DNA of 64,000 nt. Source: Plotosus lineatus (lineage: Eukaryota; Chordata; Actinopteri; Siluriformes; Plotosidae). The notes beneath the pieces are model-generated. The model did not search any database and was not told where the DNA came from. It saw nothing but the letters and a program-made list of their open reading frames with translations. The DNA is taken from assembly GCA_024760905.1 (NCBI GenBank), contig CM045735.1:26264749-26328748 (forward strand), given 5' to 3'. The position numbers were made by a program, and so were the translations under genes. Position 1 is the stretch's first letter, and each line of letters begins with the position of its first letter. Shown one piece after another: positions 1-9,531 of the stretch.

Positions 1-417
1 GCTAACGAGTCTGCCTAATTGTCAACATGGATGGGCTTAATTTCTCCTTTTGGGGTTGATAAAATATATCTAATATTTAAAAAAAAATTGTAGCCAATAA
101 CCGATTTGTGCTAATGCTGCTCCAGCAACACTTACTATATCTACCAAATTTTACAAGCGTTGCAGGAGAAGCTGAAGCAGCAAGAAGTGGGGCATACCTG
201 GGGCAGGGTAGCAACTAGTATTAACTCAGTTGCATTGATGTCTTTTCTGTGTCCAGTTTTCAAGCTTTATTTTCCCCTCAGCATGTTGGCTGCTGCAATA
301 TGAGAATATCACTATAATGATTACACAGAGTACTTTCAGGGATAGTGCCATGCCATTTTAACCAGTTTAATTGACCTTAATACCTTCCACAGTACTCTTC
401 ATAGAAGCTATTTGTTC
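1..417. other. Unassigned non-coding stretch
   Basis: No convincing reading frame, terminal repeat or recognised repeat was seen. Low-complexity A-runs occur near 79-90. Confidence 0.4.
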
Positions 418-560
418 AGTTCATTTTCTGTAACTGCCATCGCAGGGCGGTAACACACCGACGGCTTTGCAGCCTACTCTTGACCAAAGTTAGCAATGGT
501 TCTTTTACATGCCTCTCACCAGAGACAGTGAGAGACATGGGCAATTTGTTGATAAATTAA
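418..560 (-). mobile_element. tRNA-derived SINE, body fragment
   Basis: An antisense copy of the SINE body seen complete elsewhere in the window: the block around 'gacggctttgcagcctactc' and 'gacagtgagagacatgg' is shared. The 3' tail is mostly deleted ('ttttctgtaac' jumps straight to 'catcgcagggcgg') and the tRNA-like head is missing. Confidence 0.75.
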
Positions 561-1607
561 AGATTATGGTTAAGATTATGTATAACTGCCTGTAAATCTC
601 TTCATAAAGCAAGCCCAGGTTCTATTATTCGCTAAACTGTTGCAACAATGTTGGTATAAACCAAGTCAGTTAACACTAGACAAATTTTACAGCAGTCTAT
701 GATTGGCAATGCATGACATTAATGAACATCTAAAATATTTTGTCAAGATCATCTAGTCAGTCCTTAATAAATGAATTCCACAAACAAAATGAGTGGAGAA
801 TAAAGAACACCTCTTTACTCAGATGATTAATTATTGTAGATGTCAGAGTAAGATGAAAATTAAGAAGAGCGTTCATACAAATTCATCTTTATATCAGGAT
901 GGCAGCTTTAAAACCAAAGGGATTCAAACACTGCAACATTATTGGAAGTATTGGGATCATAGTGTTGTACCATGGTCAGAACATTTCAGCCCACAAATTG
1001 TCGTAGGTATCAGAAGTGATGCATGATACATTCAGGAATTGTGACACACCTAAGCCTGATGATAGTCAAAGTTCAACCTGCAAATGCACATCTTGTAACC
1101 AAATAATGCTGAATAAATTTAATTGTATTAAAAGTTCATTTCATTCCTGTTCCAGTGGTACCAAATTCAACCATGTTCGTAGAAAAAGAATATTTCAATT
1201 TTAGACTGTTTGTGTTGATTTTTTTCACCAACCTTGATTAGAACGCCTTTGTTTTGACGAGATCTCAAGTGCATTGTGACCCGGTTGCAAGGTATTGTCC
1301 ACAAAATCGGGTCGCACGTTGTGAGGATCTGACAAACTTGGTCTAAGCCATTCTAATTTCAAAATGAACAGATAGGACGTGTTCTTCAGATGTAAATTAA
1401 GACTCCTACTTAGTATGACGCTATTTGAGTGTTTTGAAGGAGAAATCTTACGTTTGGACTAGTGTGTCATCGTGAATCATTTCAAAAAATATTTGCAATG
1501 CATACATTCTTGTCTAAAATCAGCTGCTGCATGTGTACTATAGGCCACTTCCCCAGTCAATCAAGGTAGAATGATCATTATCAATAGTAGGATTGATTGT
1601 TTATTCA
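561..1607. other. Unassigned non-coding stretch
   Basis: About 1 kb with only short chance reading frames and no repeat family that I recognise. The 77- and 62-codon frames here show no domain signature. Confidence 0.4.
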
Positions 1608-2632
1608 TATGATTCATTTCTTTTTTATGTGAATGAAGAGTACAATACTTTAAAAAAAAAAAAATACAATTATTACTTATTACAATACTGCGATGGCCTG
1701 GCGAGCTGGGATGGGTGCCAGCCTCCCCACGACTTTAATTAAGATTAAGCGGATACAGAAAATGAATGAATGAATGAATTATTTATTACAATACTCTGAA
1801 TTTTCCAAAATGATTATATATGACTTTTCCAACATTTTGCCATTTAATATGTTTGACCTCCTTCATACGTAAAACCATGGTAGATAATCTACAACTGATG
1901 GTTCCAATGGATTAAGATCATTATACCTTTGAAACAAAAGTTTCAGGCTGTTGGCTTGGTTGGTTGAAGTTCAATGGATTTTCAAAATTTGAATATTTTT
2001 AGGCTTTTTTTGTCAAATTTCACTTGTCTGACCCCTGTTAAACTCCCAAACCATGGTCGATAGCCCCAAACCAACGGCTCCAATGAATTACTCAGGAATT
2101 TTTGCCTTGGAAACAAAAGTATCAAGGTATTGACTTTGTTGGTTAAATTTGAATGAGTTTTCAGTTTGGTCATTTTGGTCATTTTCAGTAATTTTTTTTC
2201 CGGAGTAAGTTGCAATTTGATACATTTTTGAGTGACAATAACTTCAAAAGTGAGAAGAACTAGCCTTCATAAAAATTACTGTGGTTTAGTCTATCCCATT
2301 ATATTGGAAAATAGCATAAAAGGGCTTTCCAGATTTCTAATTTTCACAACAGGGGCATCTAAAAATGCCTTCTTTGACAATTTGGTGTGACCATAATTAA
2401 AAAAAAAAGGGGGGGGGGGATTTTGAAATGGCTTTTACTACAAAACCTATTACCTCTCAGATGTCCAAGCCAGGGGTTTGAAGCGGGGGTAACAGAACAG
2501 GCTCTATCTCGGAAACCATTCAAGATAATTGCATGGAATTTGGACTGGCGATTTGTAATGGTTAACCCAACAAATAGAACTATCCATTTATGATGACTCA
2601 TTTTTTCGGTGGCGGTATCTAATTATAGCTTG
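1608..2632. repeat. Unassigned ~1-kb dispersed repeat, copy 1
   Basis: This region aligns in direct orientation with 6216-7213, from 'atgattcatttctttttt' to 'cattttttcggtggcggta'. Inside each copy a unit of about 170 bp containing 'aaccatggt' and 'tggaaacaaaagt' occurs twice (near 1875-1975 and 2048-2150). Copy 1 carries a nested SINE tail and lacks about 90 bp that copy 2 retains near 6930-7025. No coding frame or terminal inverted repeat was found, so its class is unknown. Confidence 0.75.
1690..1782 (+). mobile_element. SINE tail-only insertion with 13-bp target-site duplication
   Basis: The insert runs from 'gcgatggcctggcgagctgg' to '(aatg)n' and is flanked by the perfect 13-bp direct repeat 'ttattacaatact' (1677-1689 and 1783-1795). 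The second copy of the surrounding repeat has the uninterrupted site near 6290 ('acttattataatactctg'), so the event is a clean 5'-truncated retrotransposition. The insert lacks about 35 bp inside the tail relative to other copies. Confidence 0.88.
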
Positions 2633-2667
2633 TGACATGTAAAAATTGACTGCTGCTTATTAGTACT

Positions 2668-2984
2668 TCTTCTTTTCTTTTAGGCTTTTTCCCGTTCTCG
2701 AGAGTCGCCATAGGGAATGATTTGATTCGCACATTTGATTTGGCGTGGGTTTTTACGTTGAATGCCCTTCCTGTTACAACCCTTTTAGCAAGGGACAGAA
2801 CCACGCTGACGGCTTTGCAGCCTGCTCTTTTCGAAAGTCAGCAATGGTTCTTTTACACCATAGACAGTGAGAGACATGGCCCGCCTTTGATAACCCAGTT
2901 AGCTGCACTGGGGGGAAAGTGACAACCTTGTGGGGACTCAAACCCCCAACCTTAGGATCGGCGAGCCTGCGCCCTAGCCACTAT
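2668..2984 (-). mobile_element. tRNA-derived SINE, RTE-like-tail type
   Basis: Antisense copy. Its 3' tail contains 'ctctcgagaacggg' and 'gacaggaagggcat' in sense, the body is the shared one, and the tRNA-like head has the B-box-like 'gggttTgagtcc' (positions near 2935-2950). The tail resembles the 3' end of RTE-clade LINEs; that family link is from memory. The 5' end abuts a (TA)n run. Confidence 0.8.
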
Positions 2985-3020
2985 GTGTATGTATGTATAT
3001 ATATATATATATATATATAC
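2985..3020. repeat. (TGTA)n/(TA)n microsatellite
   Basis: Short tandem run 'tgtatgtatgtatatatata' continuing to 3020, abutting the SINE head. Confidence 0.9.
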
Positions 3021-3243
3021 ATATGTTTCATGTTCCACGTAGCAAGCGCCCTGCTCCAATACCCCCCCAGTGTTTTTGATCGTGCATCTAATAACCGCCC
3101 ATGTGTACTGGGATCAAAATGGTACATCAAACTTAATAATTTTATTCAACCAGTCTCAGCAACTGTAAAATGAGGCATTCACTGCCTGTACAAGTGAGCT
3201 TATACAGTATTTCAAGACCGCCTGCCAGTGGAGAATGTCTATA

Positions 3244-3575
3244 CAGACGCTCCCCGACTTACATTCATTCGTTTTACGTTTTTTCGATTTTACGGGGGTT
3301 TTTTTTTTCCCCAAAAAAAAAATGATATCAAATTTTGAGTTTAGCATGCTCTCTCTAGTACGAGATGTACCTACGTAGTACGCTGATGTAATGATGGAAT
3401 GACGTAATGATGCTGCGTCCATTGTTTACAAACGACAGACTGAACGTGCCCCAGTTCACTGCGTGTTACCCTTGTGTTAAGACGTCGTCTCTGTGATCTT
3501 AGTGTTTACACTGTTTTGCGGACTTTTGTAAACCTAAGCAAATATGGTTGGTCAGAAACGCAAGCTTACTAGCAT

Positions 3576-3577
<2 letters not shown>
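3244..3577 (+). mobile_element. Tigger/pogo-like element, 5' part truncated at a microsatellite
   Basis: The element begins at TA followed by 'cagacgctccccgacttac', the terminal-repeat style of pogo/Tigger DNA transposons. The first 200 bp match 49380-49556 in opposite orientation. Near 3544 a reading frame starts with residues MVGQKRKLTSMG, like the basic N-terminus of CENP-B/Tigger-type transposases, then changes directly into (TG)n. The same junction occurs on the other strand at 19072-19154. The rest of the element is absent. Confidence 0.7.
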
Positions 3578-3635
<58 letters not shown>

Positions 3636-3650
3636 GTGTGTGTGTGTGTA
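3578..3650. repeat. (TG)n microsatellite
   Basis: Nearly pure dinucleotide array of about 73 nt with one C interruption; its start coincides with a Tigger-like element junction. Confidence 0.97.
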
Positions 3651-3659
3651 TACATGTTT

Positions 3660-4564
3660 AGTTAATACCTTACGTTAGGTGCATTTACGTACAATACACA
3701 GATTAAAATATTTTCAGTTCACAGCCATGGCTCAACTTATACTCACTAAAGAAATAACTTTCAAGCATTGCTGTGTATAATTGGTCAGAAATACAAATGA
3801 TTGAAGCACACATCACTTATGTATAGTATTAGTGTGTTGAGAGACTTTTATACAGGTCTCGACAGGAGAAAGGAAACAGCATGTACTAAAGCTCTGCAGT
3901 GGAAACTTGGCACTACCTGTCTCCTGCCAAGCAATTAAACACCTCTCTCCTTCATACACACAAACACACAGATATTACCATCCATTTTCATCAACCATCA
4001 TATTTGACCACATTGTAATTGCTTATCCAAGTTGGTCATGTTAAAGGCCTACTTGATATTTAGAAAACTCTTTTACAATTATGTTGACACTGCTGTACTA
4101 ATTGTAAAAATTACTCCTGTCATTACCCACACATGATTATGTGTAATTAAATCATTAATTGATAGGGGGTGTTCAAAGTAATAAAAGTGGAGTTCAGTTG
4201 AGGCCATTCTTTCTTTGAAAAACAGGTGCTAATTATTGCCCTAATTTAAGGAAGGAAGGCAGCAAATGTTGTGCATACTGGTTATAATGCAATTCTCTCT
4301 AAAATTCTGCAGAAAATGGGTAATTCCTAAAATTGTTCTGAGGAACCTTGATTGAAAAGTTGATTAGAGAGGGGAAACCATAAATTGCAGAAAATGATAG
4401 GCTGCTGTGACGGACCGGCGGGTGGATAGCTGGAGTAATTAGACAAACTCTGTTAATGTAGCAATTTATTCATCTAGATACACAGAGGTAAGCAGTGGCT
4501 TGTAATGTCTCGGTTGTCTGTCTTTTGATGTATTCGATTACAGAAGGGGTGAGGTGGGACAGAG
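3660..4564. other. Unassigned non-coding stretch
   Basis: About 900 bp with no supported gene or recognised repeat. Confidence 0.4.
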
Positions 4565-4575
4565 CCCTCCTCTTA

Positions 4576-4885
4576 TCATTCATTCCCTGTAACCGCTTAA
4601 TCCTCATGAGGATCACAACTCCAGGCAAGGGCAGAGTACACACCGGATAGCTCGCCAGGCCATCGTAGGGCAGAAACATGCTGACGGCTCGGCAGCCTAC
4701 TCTTGTTGAAAGTCAGCAATGGTTTTTTTGCATGCCTCACACCATAGACAGTGAGAGACATGGCCGGCCTTTGGTAACCCAGTTTGCTGCATTGAGGTGA
4801 CAGTGACAACCTGTTGAGAGTGGGACTTGAACCCCCAACCTTAGGATCAATGATCCAGTACCTTTACCATCAGGCCATGACAGCC
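4576..4885 (-). mobile_element. Full-length tRNA-derived SINE, L2-like-tail type
   Basis: In sense orientation (right to left) there is a tRNA-like head with 'gggttcaagtccc' (B-box-like), the shared body, then a tail ending '(aatg)n'. The flanks 'ccctcctctt' (about 4565-4574) and 'ccctcccctt' (about 4886-4895) are a likely imperfect target-site duplication. Confidence 0.85.
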
Positions 4886-5108
4886 CCCTCCCCTTCTATA
4901 CACTCTATTCCGCACAGTGTCATAGTGACTCCCAGCCAGTGTGCATATCATGATGGCCTAACATCACAACCACTGTAGTATCTGTCTGCACCCCTCCCTC
5001 TGTAAAATAAAAGTTGAAAGTCCTGACAACTTTTAGGAAGATAACATAACATGAAACAAAAGATAATTACACATTCTGTGAAAATAAACAAATGTAACTA
5101 ATTTTTAA

Positions 5109-5109
5109 T

Positions 5110-5200
<91 letters not shown>
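5109..5200. repeat. Compound (CA)n(TA)n microsatellite
   Basis: About 33 nt of CA repeats followed by about 58 nt of TA repeats. Confidence 0.97.
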
Positions 5201-5203
<3 letters not shown>

Positions 5204-5205
5204 AA

Positions 5206-5565
5206 TTAGTCCATAAATGATCTTTCCTTGATGAAAGTCATGGAGCTGCCAGCTGCCTCTAGCGGGAGAGCGCATCTGCACATGTGTTGTCGGCTCCCTT
5301 TATGTGTTATTGCTAGATCATACTCCTGGAGAATTAGACGCCATTCAAGCATCCTTCTGTTCTTGCCCTTCATCTTGTGTAGGAACGTCAGTGGGTTGTG
5401 GTGGTGGACACTAGTATGGGTTTGCTGGACGAGGATAGTATATTTATTGTACTGCTTCACGATATCAGGACAATCAACTTCAACTATCTTCTCTGTTTTG
5501 GAATCGAAGCGATGTACTGTAGTAATGGGGTCGACTTTTGTGAACGTAGATAATAACATGTTCAC
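5206..5565 (-). pseudogene. Ty3/gypsy retrotransposon RNase H relic
   Basis: The 119-codon antisense frame contains NPLTFLHKMKGKNRRMLEW followed by LILQEYDLAITH. This is the conserved end of the gypsy-type RNase H domain of pol (the usual pattern is TDHNPLxxLxxMKxKNxRLxRWxLxLQxY). The expected D of TDHN is replaced (HHHN), the segment before it is out of frame, and protease, the main RT domain, integrase and LTRs are absent. A second relic of the same family lies at 19385-19730. Non-functional. Confidence 0.75.
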
Positions 5566-5622
5566 GACTCTATTTCTGAACCATTTTACATATGTATACT
5601 GCTTCTGAGACTTAATTCTCTA

Positions 5623-5744
5623 CAGTGGTATGAAAAAGTATCTGAACCTTTTGGAATTTCTCACATTTCTGCATAAAATCACCATCAAATGTGATCTGAT
5701 CTTTGTCAAAATTACACAGATGAAAAAACAGTGTCTGCTTTAAC
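5623..5744 (+). mobile_element. Tc1-like element terminal inverted repeat, fragment
   Basis: TA followed by 'cagtggtatgaaaaagtatc' and about 100 further bases match a fish Tc1/mariner terminus that I recognise from memory. Sequence after about 5744 is unrelated, so this is an end fragment. Confidence 0.6.
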
Positions 5745-6041
5745 TACTTTTACCCACCCCCACTCCTTTCTGCTTTAGCTGGAGTTCTGCCCTGCACTAC
5801 CGCCACTCATGGATGTAAGACTGAGTCAGATTTTTTTCCACAAGTCATTTTGGTTCATTGACTAAATTCTATCCTTATCTAGTTTATGCAGTTTTTTCCT
5901 TTAATTGTCGCATGTACTCCAGTAACACAACTGAAAATTAGATTCACAAGTACCATAGAATTATACAAAATACATGAATTCAATAATCCAGTTTTGTAAT
6001 AGATTTATATTACTTCTGCCACACACATGCATGCACGCCCA

Positions 6042-6109
<68 letters not shown>
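6042..6109. repeat. (CA)n microsatellite
   Basis: About 66 nt of uninterrupted CA. The reading frames crossing it are repeat artefacts. Confidence 0.97.
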
Positions 6110-6111
<2 letters not shown>

Positions 6112-6215
6112 AGGCCCATGAAGCAACTTGGAAAGTTGGGGGCGAACTGAAAATTTTGGGAGTCCATGCAGTCAGTGAACGACTAGAGCATATATCCCCA
6201 TCAAGGAGACTATGC

Positions 6216-7213
6216 ATGGCCATGATCCATTTCTTTTTCATGTAAATGAATAGTACAACACTCTGAAAAAGATTACAATTATTACTTATTATAATACTCT
6301 GAATTTTCCAGAATGATTATGTATTAGACTTTTCCAACATTTTCCCATTTAACATGTTTTGACTTCCTTCCCTCCCCACACCATGGTAGATAGCCTACAA
6401 CTGTTGCTTCCAATGGATTAAGCAGGTCATTATACCTTAGAAACAAACGTTTCAGGTTAATGCCTTGGTTGGTTGAAGTTCAATTGTTCTCAAAATTAAT
6501 TCTTGTCAGATGTCACTTGTCTGATCCCCTTTCAACCCCAAACCATGGCAGCCTAAAACTGATGCTTCCAATGGATTAAACGGGAATTTCCCCTTGGAAA
6601 CAAAAGCATCAAGGTATTGACTTGGTTGGTTACATTTGAGTTTGAGTTTGAGACATTTTACATTTGAGTACATTTGTGTTTGTTTGGTTTGAGACATTTT
6701 TGAGGGACAATAACTTTGAAAGTGAGAAGAACTGGAGTCCATAAAAATTAGTTTGGTTTAGTCTATTCCATTATCTTGGCAAATTGCATAAAGGGGCTTT
6801 TCAGGTGTGTAATTTTGAAAATATGTGTGTCTAAACTCCATCTTTGCCAATTTGGTGCTACCATAATTTGAAAAAAAAATAACAAAACAATGCATTTTGA
6901 AATGGGTTTTACTACAAAACCTATTACCTGAGAGACATGAAACTCCATATTGCAGAACTAGGTTTCAGAAAGGACTGAGAAATGTCATTAATTGTTTGTA
7001 GAAAGTAATAACTCTTGTTTCATAGTCTGCCCAAAAGTGCTCCAAATGATGTCCAAGATGGGCTTGAAGTGAGGGTAAGAGAACAGGCTCTATCTTGGAA
7101 ACCGTTCAAGATAATTGCATGGAATTTGAATTGTTGATTTGTAATGGTTAACCTAACAAATAGAATCTAAAACCATCAATATATGATAGCTTTCATTTTT
7201 TCGGTGCTGGTAC
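6216..7213. repeat. Unassigned ~1-kb dispersed repeat, copy 2
   Basis: Direct-orientation partner of 1608-2632. It keeps the empty site for the SINE insertion (near 6290) and about 90 bp around 6930-7025 missing from copy 1. The internal duplicated unit is at about 6380-6480 and 6540-6640. Class unknown. Confidence 0.75.
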
Positions 7214-7560
7214 CTACTGAAACGAGCTTCCTTTGTCAGATAGCAGGGGTCTCCCTTAGAGATATGGAGAGAAGCTCAGTCATCTAGGATGATTTTGGAG
7301 TAGAATCGCTGGTCTTCCACTTTTAGAGGAGCCAGTTGAGGTGGCTCAAGCATCTAGTTAGAATGCCTCCCTGATGTGGGGTTTTGGGCATGTCTGACTG
7401 GGAAGAGACCCCGGGATTGACCTAGAACACTCTGGAAGGATTATGTCTCTTGGCTGGTCTGGGAACGCCTCAGTGCCCCCCCCAGAAGAGCTGATGGAGG
7501 TGACTCGGGAGAGGGATGTTTGGACCTCATTGCTTAGGCTGCTGCCCTTCCTTATGCATT
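7214..7560 (+). pseudogene. LINE ORF2 C-terminal relic
   Basis: Conceptual translation gives scattered pieces such as RSQLRWLKHLVRMPP, the C-terminal region of a very common teleost LINE ORF2 (general pattern RSQLRWFGHLVRMPPGR). Stops and frameshifts are frequent. The antisense blocks at 51400-52225 and 56395-57690 look like other parts of the same family. The assignment rests on remembered family sequence. Confidence 0.7.
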
Positions 7561-7905
7561 TGGTATGGGCCTTCAGTGGGATTTAACGGTCTCAATCGAC
7601 CTTTTAATACCACCACTATCACGTCTCAATTGTACAAAAACAAATTAATAATTTCCAAAATACAATATAAGAAGATGTAGCACTGCAAAGAGAGAGGTCT
7701 TTCAAGCATTTCTGCAAGCAACTCTGAGCATAACTTTCATCGGTGTTTACCGGTGGGTTTCAAGGAAAATTATCGTTCACTTTGTGGTGTTTAGCTTTTC
7801 TCGAAAAGTCTGCCACGAAAATAGAATTTTTAATAATGTCTGACACCAAGTTAATTTCTCCTCTCAAATACTAGAATTTAAATTTGTACATCCAGGACAG
7901 TGCTT
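7561..7905. other. Unassigned non-coding stretch
   Basis: About 345 bp between a LINE relic and a microsatellite with nothing recognisable. Confidence 0.4.
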
Positions 7906-7909
7906 GTGT

Positions 7910-7981
<72 letters not shown>

Positions 7982-8043
7982 TTTGATGTGATGTGATGTG
8001 ATGTGATATGTAATGTGTGTGTGGTGTGTATGTATGTGTGTGT
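7906..8043. repeat. (TG)n plus (GATGT)n compound microsatellite
   Basis: A (TG)n array grades into 'tgatgtgatgtgatgtgat' and back to TG-rich sequence, which suggests pentamer expansion seeded inside a dinucleotide array. Confidence 0.95.
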
Positions 8044-8351
8044 GTTGGGGGGCTGATCACAAAACTGGTACATTTTTCAACTGTCCTACGTCAAACTAGA
8101 ATAAATATATCCATGTCCAAGTTTTTTTGTGAATCAAGGCATCAAAATCTTTAGTGTATGCCTGCCTATGAGCTAATATCATATCCAAATATTCACATAT
8201 GGTGACCACAGTTTTTGAGATAATTCACATACTTCTTTTTTCCTGTCCATTTTACATAGCGTATCTTGTACACCCACGGATAATGTATTGCCATTTATTC
8301 ACGAGAGATAATAAAGAAAAGCTGAACATGTCAACCGTGACCAATTGGCAT

Positions 8352-9503
8352 ATTCATTCATTCATTCATTTTCTGAACCGCTTACTCTTAATTAGGGTCA
8401 CAGGCAGTGTTTCCTCTAAGCTGCGCGCGTGAGCAATTGCGCAGGTGCTCGCACACCTCAGCGCACAAGAAAATCTATGCAGCGCATAAAATAAAATTCA
8501 ACATAAACGTATTAATTGCGTTGTAACTCGGCGAATGACAGGTGTCCAGCCAATGATACGATAAGGTTCACTTCCGCTACGCAGCCAATCATAGCATTGA
8601 CATTGCTACTACATTGTCATAGCCTACACGCGCCGTGCAGGTTAGCAAGCTAACACCAGAACAAGCTAACACCAGTGCGGCGGAGTTCAGAGACGCAAAT
8701 GCTAACCCCTTATCATGGCAAAACGAATGGGCAGCGACACATCCACTCACTCATGTACAATTTAAGTCAGATTTGTGTGTATTCTAGTGACATTTATTAA
8801 GATTGTTTAATTATGGATATGAATCATTAAATGCTGTTACTACTAGATCATTTACAGGCAGTAGAAATGCTAATAAAAAACTGAGTAATTAGATATTTTA
8901 CAGACAAAGAGTTACATGAATTTACACTGTATCACAAGCAACAGCACACGTCATTGTGCAAAATGTAAATGTTTTAACAAAACATAACAAAATGTTAAGT
9001 CTGAAAGGTGTATATGGATCATTTCTTCCAGAACTGGACCCTAAGCCAGGCAACAACTGGTCCTCTTTCAGGCCAAAGCAGGACTCTTTCCATTGACAAA
9101 GCAGGACTATCATATATAACATACTACACATCTCATGAAAAACAAGATTTTTGTCTTTAATTTTAAGTGGGCCAAATCACTTATAATAAAAGTAAACTAA
9201 TGAAAATTGCTGCTGCAATTTGATTCTTTTAATAAGCCATGTAACTTGCCATGATCTAAAGCTTTGAAGTGTGATACTGGTGTCGTGGTGTGGCCACAGC
9301 GTGCACACCTGATGTCGCTCACAATGGTCCTCAGTGTGCTCAGGGAGCTTATGTGTTTGCTCGGACACATGAAAAATTAGAGGGAACATTGGTCACAGGG
9401 AGGCTGCTGCCCATCTCAGCTAACTCTGGGCGAGGGCAGAGTACATCCTGGACAACTCACCAGGCCATCGCAGGGCAGAAACACACTGACGGCTATGCAT
9501 AAG
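8352..9503 (-). mobile_element. SINE copy split by a hAT insertion
   Basis: The antisense SINE tail begins at 8352 ('attcattcattcattttc'), stops at 8404, and resumes at 9392 ('gtcacagggaggctgctgcc') through the start of the body near 9503. The intervening 987 bp are the hAT element below. The head and most of the body are absent. Confidence 0.85.
8405..9391 (+). mobile_element. Non-autonomous hAT element
   Basis: The 987-bp insert has imperfect terminal inverted repeats ('cagtgtttcctctaa' on the left, 'ttagagggaacattg' on the right) and a perfect 8-bp duplication 'gtcacagg' at 8397-8404 and 9392-9399, the target size made by hAT transposases. Just inside the left end is a 'gcgcgcgtgagcaattgcgc' block typical of a fish hAT family recognised from memory. 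No transposase frame survives. It inserted into an existing SINE, so it is the younger of the two. Confidence 0.9.
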
Positions 9504-9531
9504 AATATGTGAAGTAAAGGGTGAGCTGAAC

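Noticed and set aside
793..1204. Two short plus-strand frames near the window start
   Set aside because: No recognisable domain, splice context or conservation signal; length expected by chance.
5961..6245. Reading frames of (TH)n, (CV)n, (YI)n type over microsatellites, here and at about 7864, 17003, 18777, 25226, 35029, 45913, 52434 and 61596
   Set aside because: They are translations of dinucleotide arrays in every frame, with no conserved flanks; they are not genes.
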